From Paenimyroides aestuarii (GTDB lineage: Bacteria > Bacteroidota > Bacteroidia > Flavobacteriales > Flavobacteriaceae): a stretch of 64,000 bases of DNA. This document shows, piece by piece, positions 26,361-35,118 of the stretch. The position numbers were made by a program, and so were the translations under genes. The notes below the pieces were generated by a model. That model did no database searches. It saw only the letters and a list, made by a program, of their open reading frames with translations, and was not told the DNA's origin. Location of the stretch: assembly GCF_024628805.1 (NCBI RefSeq), contig NZ_CP102382.1:2480001-2544000 (forward strand). Reading direction: 5' to 3'. Within the stretch, counting starts at the first letter, position 1, and every line of letters starts with the position of its first letter.

Positions 26361-27776
26361 ATGAAAAGAAGAAGTTTTTTTAAGTTAGGAAGTTTGGTAG
26401 TAGGATCAACTTTAATAAATCCAATTGATACTTTTGCAGAAAATAGCAATACATTATTAAATTCAACCAACAAAAAAGCAAAAAACATCATTTTTATGGT
26501 TAGCGATGGAATGAGTTCGGGAACGCTTAATCTTGCTAACTTATATTCCAACCGTATTCTAGGCAGATCTACAAATTGGTTACAATTATATACAGAAAAC
26601 AAGGTTTCTCGCGGAATAATGGATATGGCCTCAGCATCGTCAATTGTTACCGATTCTGCAGCAGCAAGTTCTTCGTGGGGCGGTGGTGTTCGTGTAAAAA
26701 ACGGTGCATTGAACATGAATGCTTCTGGTGAAGAAAATAGACCCATTTGGCAAAAGTTCAAAGCAAAAGGCAAAAAAGCAGGTTGTGTTACAACAGTTCC
26801 TATCACCCATGCAACACCAGCAGGCTTTACAGTTGCAATGAAAAGTAGAAACGATCAAGCTGCAATTGCAGAAGAATATTTGCGATTGGGATATGATGTG
26901 TTAATGGGGGGCGGACAAAAATATTTCGATGCGGCACATCGCACAGATAAAAAAGATATGTATGCCGCTTTTGAACAGCACAATTATGTGGTGGCAAAAT
27001 CAAAAAACGATTTAAAACAGGCGCATCTTTCTAAAAAATTGTTGGGCATTTTTGATTTGGATGCACTTCCTTATGAAATAGATCGCAAACAATCTGCTGA
27101 ATTAACAAATACAATTCCTACATTGGCTGAAATGACCGAAGTGGCAATCAATCAAATGAAAGATCATAAAGAAGGATTTGTATTGCAAGTTGAATCTGGA
27201 AAAGTAGATTGGGCAGCACATGCTAACGATGTTTCAGCATTGATTCACGAGCAATTACAATTTGATGAAGCAATTGCAGTTGCAATAAAATTTGCCGAAC
27301 AAGATCAAAATACATTGGTTGTAATTACTACTGATCACGGAAATGCCAATCCGGGAATGATTTATGGTAAATATGCCAACGATCATTTTGATAGCTTAGC
27401 AAATTACAAGTTTACAAACGAATATCTTTTAAACAATATTAAAAACAATCAGTCTGAAAGTCAAATCAAAGAATTTGTTAAAAGTTGCATAAATGTAGAG
27501 TTGACCGACGAAGAAACGAAAAACATAGCATCTTACTACAATGGTTTAAAAAAAGGCGACGACGGTTTGTACAATTACAAACATTTGCCTTTTAAGGCTT
27601 TAGCCGAAATTCAAAAAAAATACAATTCCGTGGGATGGATTTCAATGGATCATTCCGCAGACTATGTAGAAGTAGCCATGTTTGGTCCGGGAAATCATTT
27701 ACACAAACCCTTTATGAAAAATACCGATATGCACTATTTATTGTTAGATGCTGCCGAAGTAGAAAACAAATTTTAG
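26361..27776 (+). CDS. Alkaline phosphatase (PhoA-like)
   Basis: 471 residues from ATG 26361. The N-terminus M-K-R-R-S-F-F-K-L-G-S reads as a twin-arginine (Tat) signal, so the protein is exported folded. Metal and catalytic residues include S-D-G-M-S at the first metal site and T-D-S-A-A-A-S with the phosphorylated Ser. Histidines follow in W-A-A-H-A-N-D, T-T-D-H-G-N-A-N-P and S-M-D-H-S-A-D-Y. It releases phosphate from monoesters in the periplasm. pabA follows 14 bases downstream with its own promoter. Confidence 0.92.
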   Translation: MKRRSFFKLGSLVVGSTLINPIDTFAENSNTLLNSTNKKAKNIIFMVSDGMSSGTLNLANLYSNRILGRSTNWLQLYTENKVSRGIMDMASASSIVTDSAAASSSWGGGVRVKNGALNMNASGEENRPIWQKFKAKGKKAGCVTTVPITHATPAGFTVAMKSRNDQAAIAEEYLRLGYDVLMGGGQKYFDAAHRTDKKDMYAAFEQHNYVVAKSKNDLKQAHLSKKLLGIFDLDALPYEIDRKQSAELTNTIPTLAEMTEVAINQMKDHKEGFVLQVESGKVDWAAHANDVSALIHEQLQFDEAIAVAIKFAEQDQNTLVVITTDHGNANPGMIYGKYANDHFDSLANYKFTNEYLLNNIKNNQSESQIKEFVKSCINVELTDEETKNIASYYNGLKKGDDGLYNYKHLPFKALAEIQKKYNSVGWISMDHSADYVEVAMFGPGNHLHKPFMKNTDMHYLLLDAAEVENKF

Positions 27777-27778
27777 TG

Positions 27779-27786
27779 TATTTTTG
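27779..27786 (+). promoter_or_regulatory. -7 box placed 4 bases before pabA ATG
   Basis: TATTTTTG at 27779-27786, with ATG at 27791. The transcription start should fall at or inside the start codon, implying a leaderless mRNA (compare recR and the ClC gene). Confidence 0.5.
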
Positions 27787-27790
27787 CTGA

Positions 27791-28357
27791 ATGAAAATTG
27801 CAGTAATCAACAATTACGACTCGTTTGTACACAATATTATTCACTACTTGGAAAGTTTTAATGGAGTAGAGGTATCTGTTTTTTTAAACGATGATTTCTA
27901 CTTAGAACAATTGCAAGATTTTGATAAAATTGTGTTGTCGCCTGGTCCGGGAATCCCTAAAGAAGCTGGTCTTTTGTTAGATGTAATTGATTTTTATAAA
28001 GACAAAAAAAGTATTTTGGGTGTTTGTTTAGGGCATCAGGCAATTGCCGAATATTTTGGTTGCGAACTTTTAAATCTTAACCAACCGCTGCACGGAATAG
28101 CAACCAAACTTCAAATCATTGAAGACGATTTTTTATGGAATGATTTGACAAACGATATTTTTATAGGACATTATCATTCGTGGGTAGTAAACCCGGCAAC
28201 TGTTACAAATCACCTTTTAGTTACTGCAATTAATGAATCAGGACATATAATGGCGCTAAAACACAAAGAATATGATATTTGTGGTGTTCAATTTCATCCG
28301 GAATCGGTTTTAACTCCACAAGGAAAGCTGATGATTAAAAATTGGGTTTTTAATTAA
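27791..28357 (+). CDS. pabA: Aminodeoxychorismate/anthranilate synthase component II (glutamine amidotransferase)
   Basis: 188 residues, class I glutamine amidotransferase. N-N-Y-D-S-F-V-H-N opens the chorismate-partner type. The nucleophile Cys is in G-V-C-L-G-H-Q-A-I, and the His-Glu pair in V-Q-F-H-P-E-S-V. It feeds ammonia to PabB or TrpE for folate or tryptophan synthesis. No partner subunit lies nearby, so PabA versus TrpG cannot be settled; a lone gene favours PabA. Confidence 0.85.
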   Translation: MKIAVINNYDSFVHNIIHYLESFNGVEVSVFLNDDFYLEQLQDFDKIVLSPGPGIPKEAGLLLDVIDFYKDKKSILGVCLGHQAIAEYFGCELLNLNQPLHGIATKLQIIEDDFLWNDLTNDIFIGHYHSWVVNPATVTNHLLVTAINESGHIMALKHKEYDICGVQFHPESVLTPQGKLMIKNWVFN

Positions 28358-28361
28358 AAAC

Positions 28362-29048
28362 TTATCGCATCCAGCCTTCAACAATATAATTTTTTTCAGT
28401 GATTTTATATTGAACATTGTTATCTTTAACTTTAAACCATAACTCTATTCTTGCACCGTATTTATCACCCCATGATCCTTCATAAATAGTAAATTCCCCT
28501 GAATAGATTTTACTTTCAATTTTTTCAATATTTATTGAAGATGACATATTAATTCTTTCCTCGGAAAGTCGATCATTAGATGTAATTTCAAATGCTTTTA
28601 TGTAAAGTGTGCCTGCTTCTTTAGGATTAAATGTTGTATAATAATTATAGATTCCTGGTTGATGCGACTGTTGCAATATTAAATCATTTTCAATCAAAGT
28701 CAAATTGGATAATTCTTTAGAAATGGGTTCATAGATTTGAATGTCTTTAGGAATAGTTTTGTAAGCTCCGTAAAAGTCAGGATTATATATTGCAATATAA
28801 GTAGAGAATAAAAAGTATAAAACTATCGAAATTAATACTTGTGATAAAATATAGTACCATTTTTTAACCGTAATTTGTGCAATTGCAGCTATAAAAGTTC
28901 CAATTAAATTTAGAAAAAATAAAGCAATTGATAATTCAACCAAGATATCACTTTTTATAGAAATAGCTAGATAAAATAGAAATAATGGAATTAGGTAAGC
29001 TATAATAGGAACTCCCCAAATAGTAAAATATTTTTTTATTTGCTTCAT
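28362..29048 (-). CDS. Membrane protein of unknown function with soluble C-terminal half
   Basis: 228 residues. Three N-terminal helices (about 12-30, 36-58 and 66-84) are followed by about 140 residues of beta-rich soluble sequence (Y-N-Y-Y-T-T-F-N-P-K-E-A-G-T-L, and S-G-E-F-T-I-Y-E-G-S-W-G-D). No family recognised. It converges on pabA with a 4-base gap. Confidence 0.6.
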   Translation of the reverse strand: MKQIKKYFTIWGVPIIAYLIPLFLFYLAISIKSDILVELSIALFFLNLIGTFIAAIAQITVKKWYYILSQVLISIVLYFLFSTYIAIYNPDFYGAYKTIPKDIQIYEPISKELSNLTLIENDLILQQSHQPGIYNYYTTFNPKEAGTLYIKAFEITSNDRLSEERINMSSSINIEKIESKIYSGEFTIYEGSWGDKYGARIELWFKVKDNNVQYKITEKNYIVEGWMR

Positions 29049-29075
29049 TTACATATAATTAAAAAATAAATCGAC

Positions 29076-29540
29076 CTATTGATCGTTTTTCTTCTTAGGT
29101 TTTCCATTATTAAACTTCACATTTCCTAAAACATCTTTTTTTGTAGAAGGCATTGTTTTTTTGGGTGCTACATTTTTTTTACTTTTAAAAGCAGGCTTTG
29201 CAGTAGAAGCATTTTTTGTATTAGAAGTAGCTTTTGGTTTACCATCAACCTTTTGCGTATCTGTTAATGCTATTTTTGAAGCGGAAATTCCTGCCAAAAC
29301 TTCTTTCGGATTTTTAGGATTTTCTTTAGTTCCTCGCAAATAAATTACCAAACCATTCAAAAAATTTCGCAAAATTTGATCTTTACATTCCACATATTTG
29401 GGATGATCTTCAGTTCTAAAAAAATTGCCAATTTCACCTTTTGAAACACGAAAATCAACCAACTCTAAAATTTCAACAATTTGGTCATCTCGAAGTTGCA
29501 AGGCTACACGCAATTTTTTTAAAATATCATTATTTGTCAT
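29076..29540 (-). CDS. DUF1456 family protein with basic tail
   Basis: 154 residues. The first ~70 match DUF1456 (YehS): N-N-D-I-L-K-K-L-R-V-A-L-Q-L, E-I-L-E-L-V-D-F, and F-L-N-G-L-V-I-Y-L-R-G. The rest is low-complexity and rich in Lys, Ala, Thr and Asn, and likely disordered and nucleic-acid binding. E. coli YehS is of unknown role. It lies 27 bases upstream of the membrane gene on the same strand. Confidence 0.82.
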   Translation of the reverse strand: MTNNDILKKLRVALQLRDDQIVEILELVDFRVSKGEIGNFFRTEDHPKYVECKDQILRNFLNGLVIYLRGTKENPKNPKEVLAGISASKIALTDTQKVDGKPKATSNTKNASTAKPAFKSKKNVAPKKTMPSTKKDVLGNVKFNNGKPKKKNDQ

Positions 29541-29572
29541 TGTTCTTAAATTTTATCAAAGATACAAGAAAA

Positions 29573-29594
29573 AAGCTTTCTAAAAAGAAAGCTT
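29573..29594 (-). terminator. Terminator of the LVIVD lipoprotein pair
   Basis: 8-bp stem AAGCTTTC/GAAAGCTT, six-base loop, followed on the minus strand by six T. It overlaps the stop codon of the gene that ends at 29593. Confidence 0.65.
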
Positions 29595-30345
29595 AATAAG
29601 TAATATCGCTAATAGGGGCAAGGCTTAGAAAATCATTGGTGTTCCACTTGAATTGGGTCACTTTTTGCTCACCAAACGCATAGAGAATGTCATTATAAAT
29701 CACAATGTCTTTAAATTTATAATTTACCGATTTCACCAAAACAGGCTCTGCAGGATCTGTGGTATCAAAAATTTTCAATTCATCATCACAAATAATCAAA
29801 TACTTCTCATATAAGGCCAAGCCACGAGGATATGTTAAATTACGCTGATGTATAAGCAAAGGATTTTTTAAATCGGCAATTTCATAAACCATCAAAGTAT
29901 TCAAATTATTTCCGCATCCAGTGTTTGAATGCAAGGTTACAAATGCGTGTGTTTCATTCGCTACAACGGGGTCACAGGCTGTAAAATGTTCTGCTTGCGA
30001 CAAATATTTTGGGTTTTCTGGATTAGATACATCATATATAAACATCCCATTTCTAGAACCCATAAACATTAGGTTTTCTAATGAATAAATGGTTTCTATA
30101 TCTCTACCAATCACCACATCATTCACTTTCACAGGATTATTTGTATCGCTAATCTGAAAAACGTGTAATGTTTGATAATCTACGGTATATAAATAGTTGC
30201 CTTTGATGGCAAAAACAGCCATTGATCCACCTTTTCCAACACCCTCAGAAGTTGGAGCATTGGCACCATCTGAACCATCGCTACTACAAAATGACAGAGC
30301 AAAACAGGTAGCAAGAACCCAACTAAATTTTAAAATTTTCTTCAT
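29593..30345 (-). CDS. Surface lipoprotein with LVIVD repeats (second of pair)
   Basis: 250 residues from ATG 30345, chosen for the lipoprotein signal M-K-K-I-L-K-F-S-W ending L-S-F-C, with Cys20 lipidated. S-S-D-G-S follows the Cys, similar to the acidic surface-export signal of flavobacterial lipoproteins. The body repeats hydrophobic-Y-x-V-D/F-D-I-S-N/D-P-x-x-P, the LVIVD propeller pattern (F-I-Y-D-V-S-N-P-E-N-P; L-K-I-F-D-T-T-D-P-A-E-P). It starts 7 bases after the upstream partner stops. Ligand unknown. Confidence 0.8.
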   Translation of the reverse strand: MKKILKFSWVLATCFALSFCSSDGSDGANAPTSEGVGKGGSMAVFAIKGNYLYTVDYQTLHVFQISDTNNPVKVNDVVIGRDIETIYSLENLMFMGSRNGMFIYDVSNPENPKYLSQAEHFTACDPVVANETHAFVTLHSNTGCGNNLNTLMVYEIADLKNPLLIHQRNLTYPRGLALYEKYLIICDDELKIFDTTDPAEPVLVKSVNYKFKDIVIYNDILYAFGEQKVTQFKWNTNDFLSLAPISDITY

Positions 30346-30352
30346 AGCTAAC

Positions 30353-30853
30353 TTATTTCCAATCAACAATAATTTCATTTTCGCCCACTTGATGTTGCCA
30401 ACCATCTGGACTTAGTTTTTGCGGAAAAGCATTCTGAATTCGCTTGTGAACAGTAACTTCGTTATTATTGAAGCTAATTGCTACTAAATCTACCGCTTGA
30501 TTGATGTAAATCGTGTTGTTTTTTATAGCCATATCAGTTGCACCAGGCGCATACAAAAAACCGGTTAACTGCGGCGCATTCGGGTTGGAATTATCATAAA
30601 TATGAAAACCTTTATTTTCATCAGTAATAAATATAAAGGAATCTTTTACATAAATTTTTCCCGCTTTTATCATGGCCCTTGGCTCACTCATACCTATCGA
30701 ACCTTCTAATTGTGCACGCGATAAGGTAATAGGCGTGTATTGTGAATATCGTGGTTCAGGAAAATCGTCCACTCCGCTCGTGTACCAGCAACTTTGCAAC
30801 AACAACATCGCTAGAAAAGAAAAAATAAACCGATATTTTTTTAAGTTTTTCAT
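30353..30853 (-). CDS. Lipoprotein with LVIVD repeats (first of pair)
   Basis: 166 residues. The lipoprotein signal ends L-L-Q-S-C with the lipidated Cys near residue 22, followed by W-Y-T-S-G-V-D-D. One clear propeller repeat (F-H-I-Y-D-N-S-N-P-N-A-P-Q) is followed by A-I-K-N-N-T-I-Y-I-N-Q-A-V-D-L-V. Too short for a full propeller, it may complete one with its neighbour, 7 bases downstream. Confidence 0.75.
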   Translation of the reverse strand: MKNLKKYRFIFSFLAMLLLQSCWYTSGVDDFPEPRYSQYTPITLSRAQLEGSIGMSEPRAMIKAGKIYVKDSFIFITDENKGFHIYDNSNPNAPQLTGFLYAPGATDMAIKNNTIYINQAVDLVAISFNNNEVTVHKRIQNAFPQKLSPDGWQHQVGENEIIVDWK

Positions 30854-30894
30854 TGTTTATAAGTTGTAATTTTGGTTAAAAATATAAAATAATT

Positions 30895-32889
30895 TTACAT
30901 ATTTGATTTTTTATTTGTTAAATTTTGTATTTCATCTCTTAGTTTAGCAGCTTGAATAAAATCTAAATTTTTTGCTGCCTTTTCCATTTCTTTGCGCTTG
31001 TCCTTAATTGCCTTATCAATATCTTTTGTAGAGTAGTATGCTGTTTCTTCCTCTGCTACTGTTTTTAATTCGGTTTGCTGTTCGTAGGTTTTGAATTGAT
31101 CTGCGAGTGATTTCTCAATTTTTTTGTTCAACGCTTTTGGTTTTAAACCATGTTTTTCGTTAAATGCCATTTGCTTACTTCTTCTGTAAGTCGTTTCATC
31201 GATTGTTCGCTTCATACTATCGGTGATTTTATCGGCATACATAATCGCTTTACCATTAATATTTCGTGCGGCACGCCCCACAGTTTGCGTAAGTGATCGG
31301 TTGCTTCGAAGAAATCCTTCCTTATCTGCATCTAGAATAGCCACTAATGAAACTTCAGGCAAATCGAGTCCTTCGCGCAAAAGATTCACACCAATAAGCA
31401 CATCAAATAAGCCTTTTCGAAGGTCTTGCATAATTTCAATTCGTTCCAAAGTATCAACATCGGAATGAATGTAACGGCAACGAATCCCTATCTTCGTGAA
31501 ATGCTTGGCTAATTCTTCAGCCATTCGCTTGGTGAGTGTAGTAACTAAAACACGTTCGTCTAAATCCACCCGTTGATGAATCTCTTCAACTAAATCATCG
31601 ATTTGATTTTGACTAGGACGCACTTCAATAATCGGATCTAACAAACCAGTAGGGCGAATGACTTGTTCCACATAAATACCTTCCGATTTTTGTAATTCGT
31701 AATCTGCTGGGGTAGCCGAAACGTATAGTACTTGATTCTGCAATGCCTCAAACTCTTCAAATTTTAACGGTCTGTTGTCCATTGCTGCAGGCAAGCGAAA
31801 ACCATATTCTACCAAATTTTCTTTTCTTGATCGGTCGCCGCCATACATGGCATGTACCTGCGAAACCGTAACGTGGCTTTCATCAATCACCATTAAATAA
31901 TCTTTGGGAAAATAATCAATTAAACAAAATGGACGTGTTCCAGGCTCGCGACCATCTAAATAGCGCGAATAGTTTTCAATTCCCGAGCAATAACCTAACT
32001 CACGTATCATTTCTAAATCAAAATTGGTGCGTTCTTCTAACCGCTTGGCTTCTAAATGTTTTCCGATTGATTTAAAATACTCCACTTGTTTAACCATGTC
32101 TTGTTGGATTTGCCAAATGGCATTTTGAAGAACGTCTGGAGAAGTAACAAACATATTAGCTGGGTAAATACTAAGCAATTGGTATTTTTCAATCACTTTT
32201 GATGTTTTGCTATCAAAAGACTCAATTGCTTCGATTTCATCACCAAAAAAATGGATACGGAAGGGGTCATCTGCATAACTTGGATATACTTCAACAGTAT
32301 CTCCTTTTATCCTAAACGTACCATGAGAAAACTCTGCTTCGGTTCGTGAATAAAGCGATTGCACCAATTGTTGTAAGAACTTCGTACGCGAAATAATTTG
32401 ATCTTGTTCAATAGTAACTACATTTTTTTGAAATTCAGTTGGATTTCCGATACCATACAAACACGATACAGAAGCTACGACCAACACATCTCTTCGACCA
32501 GAAAGGAGGGAAGAAGTGGTACTAAGCCTCATTTTCTCTAAATCTTCATTGATTGATAAGTCTTTTTCAATATAGGTTCCCGTAACTGGCAAATAAGCTT
32601 CGGGTTGATAATAGTCGTAGTACGATACAAAATATTCAACTGCGTTATTTGGAAAGAATTGTTTAAACTCTGAATACAATTGAGCAGCCAATGTTTTGTT
32701 ATGCGCTAATACCAAAGTGGGCTTTTGTACTTCTTGAATCACATTTGCTACCGTAAAAGTTTTTCCTGAACCCGTAACACCTAAAAGCGTTTGGTAAGGT
32801 TCATTATTTAAAATACCTTCTGAAAGACTTTTTATAGCTTGCGGCTGGTCGCCCATGGGTTTATAATCGGATACTACGTGGAATTTCAT
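30895..32889 (-). CDS. uvrB: UvrABC system protein B
   Basis: 664 residues, full length. Walker A L-G-V-T-G-S-G-K-T, the beta-hairpin region Y-Y-D-Y-Y-Q-P-E-A-Y, D-E-S-H-V-T (DEAD-like), S-A-T-P-A-D-Y and Q-T-V-G-R-A-A-R-N (helicase motif VI) all occur in order. The C-terminal UVR domain (M-E-K-A-A-K-N-L-D-F-I-Q-A-A-K-L-R-D) binds UvrA and UvrC. It verifies damage in nucleotide excision repair. uvrA lies 19 kb away at 51918-54749. Confidence 0.97.
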   Translation of the reverse strand: MKFHVVSDYKPMGDQPQAIKSLSEGILNNEPYQTLLGVTGSGKTFTVANVIQEVQKPTLVLAHNKTLAAQLYSEFKQFFPNNAVEYFVSYYDYYQPEAYLPVTGTYIEKDLSINEDLEKMRLSTTSSLLSGRRDVLVVASVSCLYGIGNPTEFQKNVVTIEQDQIISRTKFLQQLVQSLYSRTEAEFSHGTFRIKGDTVEVYPSYADDPFRIHFFGDEIEAIESFDSKTSKVIEKYQLLSIYPANMFVTSPDVLQNAIWQIQQDMVKQVEYFKSIGKHLEAKRLEERTNFDLEMIRELGYCSGIENYSRYLDGREPGTRPFCLIDYFPKDYLMVIDESHVTVSQVHAMYGGDRSRKENLVEYGFRLPAAMDNRPLKFEEFEALQNQVLYVSATPADYELQKSEGIYVEQVIRPTGLLDPIIEVRPSQNQIDDLVEEIHQRVDLDERVLVTTLTKRMAEELAKHFTKIGIRCRYIHSDVDTLERIEIMQDLRKGLFDVLIGVNLLREGLDLPEVSLVAILDADKEGFLRSNRSLTQTVGRAARNINGKAIMYADKITDSMKRTIDETTYRRSKQMAFNEKHGLKPKALNKKIEKSLADQFKTYEQQTELKTVAEEETAYYSTKDIDKAIKDKRKEMEKAAKNLDFIQAAKLRDEIQNLTNKKSNM

Positions 32890-32922
32890 AGTTTAGTTTT
32901 CTTTTTTTACAAATATAGGAAT

Positions 32923-32954
32923 AAAAAAAAGAGAGGCATAAACCTCTCTTTTTA
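32923..32954. terminator. Terminator downstream of the OmpA-family gene
   Basis: 10-bp stem (AAAAGAGAGG at 32927-32936 pairing with 32943-32952), six-base loop, with A and T runs on both sides so it can work on either strand. It ends the porin transcript before uvrB. Confidence 0.75.
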
Positions 32955-32973
32955 TTAATATATATAAACTAAA

Positions 32974-34239
32974 TTAGTTTACTTTGAAAGTTACTCTTCT
33001 AGCGAATTTAGAAGTAGTTTTGTTTGCACCGTCGAATGAAGAATCTTCACCGTTAGCAGTAGTTTTAATTCTAGAGCTAGAAATTCCAGCTTGTTCTAAA
33101 ATTTTAGCTACGTTTTTAGCACGTTTTTCAGATAAACGTTGGTTGTAAGATGCATTACCAACTGAGTCAGCAAAACCGTTTACATCAACAGTAGCACTTG
33201 GATTAGAACGTAAATATGTAACTAAGAAATTAGTAGCTTCTGCGTTTTTAGGAGTTGATTTATCAAAATCAAAATAAACAGCCACATAACCTTGGTTGAT
33301 CAAATCTTTAGCTGTGTTTGAATCAGCAGAAGAGAATGTATCACCTTTCTTAGCATATCTTGAATCGAAATAATCTTCGTAAGAATCTGGAATACCGTTT
33401 TTGTTTAAGTCAATTGAACGACCTTTAGTATCCACCATGTTTCCAGCTGGAGTGTTTGGTTCTAAATCTAAATAGTCAGCAACACCATCGTTATCAGAGT
33501 CGATCATTTTGTTTTCGATATCTGTAACACGGTTTTCTAATGCTTCAACTCTGTTAGTTAAACCATCGTTTGCGTACCAGTCAGCATGTTGTTCGTTTTT
33601 CCCTAAATAGAAAGATAAACCTAAAGTAGCATTATACAATGTACCATTGAAAGAACGATCCATTTCTTGATCTGCCACAGAATAACCGTCAAAAGTATAG
33701 TTTTGACTGATGTTGTTGATCATACTGAAATCAGCATTTAATGCAACACGGTTACCCAATCTAATTTGACCAGTTAAACCTATAATAAAGTTAACCATTT
33801 CATCTTTACCAGTAAAGCTAACCACATCGTCTTTACCAGCTTGCATCCAAGAGTAACCAACACCAGTGTGACCTTGTAAACCTAAAGTTCTAGTCCACTC
33901 TTCGAAGTTCATAATACGTCCTAAGTTTGCAACACCTTGTAAATTTACACGGTTGTATTTCGTTCTGAAGTATTGTGACTCATCTCCGTTTTTCATGTAG
34001 TCATAACCGTAATCAGCTTTAATACCGAATTTGTTATTAAACATGTATCGAACACCAGCATCAGCGTGAAAAAATTGTGGGAAGGTTTCACTGTAGTAAC
34101 CAGGTGTCATTGGTTGAGATGGTTTTGTAATACCTCCATTAACATCAAAAGACCATTTGTTGTAAGGTAACCCTTCTTGAGCATTCATATTAGAAAAACC
34201 TAATACTGCAGCGATTAAAGGTAAAGTTATTTTTTTCAT
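32974..34239 (-). CDS. OmpA-family outer membrane protein (P60-like)
   Basis: 421 residues. The signal peptide ends M-N-A before Gln. An N-terminal beta-barrel of about 200 residues has alternating aromatic strands (Y-M-F-N-N-K-F-G-I-K-A-D-Y-G). A short coiled coil (V-E-A-L-E-N-R-V-T-D-I-E-N-K) comes next. A thrombospondin type-3 Ca2+ stretch reads D-S-D-N-D-G-V-A-D-Y, then D-L-N-K-N-G-I-P-D. The C-terminal OmpA peptidoglycan-binding domain has the N-G-F-A-D-S-V-G and L-S-x-x-R-A-x-x-V segments. It links outer membrane to cell wall. A consensus promoter and a strong terminator flank it, so it is probably abundant. Confidence 0.93.
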   Translation of the reverse strand: MKKITLPLIAAVLGFSNMNAQEGLPYNKWSFDVNGGITKPSQPMTPGYYSETFPQFFHADAGVRYMFNNKFGIKADYGYDYMKNGDESQYFRTKYNRVNLQGVANLGRIMNFEEWTRTLGLQGHTGVGYSWMQAGKDDVVSFTGKDEMVNFIIGLTGQIRLGNRVALNADFSMINNISQNYTFDGYSVADQEMDRSFNGTLYNATLGLSFYLGKNEQHADWYANDGLTNRVEALENRVTDIENKMIDSDNDGVADYLDLEPNTPAGNMVDTKGRSIDLNKNGIPDSYEDYFDSRYAKKGDTFSSADSNTAKDLINQGYVAVYFDFDKSTPKNAEATNFLVTYLRSNPSATVDVNGFADSVGNASYNQRLSEKRAKNVAKILEQAGISSSRIKTTANGEDSSFDGANKTTSKFARRVTFKVN

Positions 34240-34296
34240 AAAACTTTTTTTTTAAATTATTAGTAAAACAGAATACTCGTATTTATAAATTTTTGG

Positions 34297-34327
34297 TAAA
34301 ATTAATATATTTTTACGAATTACCAAA
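34297..34327 (-). promoter_or_regulatory. Promoter of the OmpA-family gene
   Basis: On the minus strand: TTTG (34327-34324), exactly 19 bases, TAATTTTA (34304-34297, one mismatch to TAnnTTTG). It leaves a 57-base leader before the ATG at 34239, AT-rich, of the kind that enhances translation in Bacteroidetes. Confidence 0.65.
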
Positions 34328-34333
34328 TTTTAT

Positions 34334-34615
34334 TTAATTTTTTAGCCATTTATAGTCTGAATAAAAAGTTCCAAAAGGCAGGAGGGAAGCTATTAAAATT
34401 AATCCTAACTTCTTGAAAGACCAATTATACTCGAACTTTAGATAAATTGCTAACACAATGTATAGAACAAAAAGCATGCCATGGATCATTCCCAAAGGAT
34501 ACAATAATTGTTGATACAATTCTGGATTATTTGGTTTGTTGTATAACATATTGTAGAATAATGTTATATAAGAAATTCCTTCTAAAGCGGCTATTATTCT
34601 AAAAAATTGTAACAT
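34334..34615 (-). CDS. DUF3817 family membrane protein
   Basis: 93 residues with three helices. R-I-I-A-A-L-E-G-I-S-Y near the start and P-L-G-M-I-H-G-M-L-F-V-L-Y mid-protein are the DUF3817 (YdzA-like) motifs; the end is F-G-T-F-Y-S-D-Y-K-W. Function unknown. It lies 2 bases after the upstream gene on the same strand. Confidence 0.82.
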   Translation of the reverse strand: MLQFFRIIAALEGISYITLFYNMLYNKPNNPELYQQLLYPLGMIHGMLFVLYIVLAIYLKFEYNWSFKKLGLILIASLLPFGTFYSDYKWLKN

Positions 34616-34617
34616 TT

Positions 34618-34974
34618 TTAAAATTGTTGAAATTGTACATTATATTCTTTTAAATCTGCAACATTGTGCTTGTTGTCTAGATCTAACATTAAAGACATAA
34701 AATAGTTAAAGCTTTCACTAGCAGTGTTTTCTGAGTTGATTTCCATTTCATCTTCAATTGGTTCATCAGATGGTATATTTACCAGAAAATCATTGTTTTC
34801 TTCAATATGCTCGTAAGCTAATCGCAAAGCTTTTACTAAAAATGGTTTTTCTTCAAGTAAAGCAAATTCTCTCAGTTTTTTTAATTCTGGAACTAAATTG
34901 TCAGCTACAATTCCGTTTGCTACAACATCTGCTTGCAAGGCTTTGATAATCTTCTGTGCGTTTGAATTTTCCAC
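34618..34974 (-). CDS. Conserved hypothetical protein
   Basis: 118 residues, soluble, mostly helical, acidic (E-E-N-N-D; D-E-P-I-E-D-E-M-E-I). No domain recognised. It ends 2 bases before the DUF3817 gene, so both are cotranscribed. Confidence 0.6.
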   Translation of the reverse strand: MENSNAQKIIKALQADVVANGIVADNLVPELKKLREFALLEEKPFLVKALRLAYEHIEENNDFLVNIPSDEPIEDEMEINSENTASESFNYFMSLMLDLDNKHNVADLKEYNVQFQQF

Positions 34975-35118
34975 TTGTATATTTTTTAAAACTGTGCAAA
35001 AATAATGATATTTGTTGAATTTAAAAAAACTATATCATTTAATTATGTATATTAATTGAATGATAATATATATTATGTAAAATAGAATCTGTATTTTAAC
35101 ATTTTTATACAAAATATT

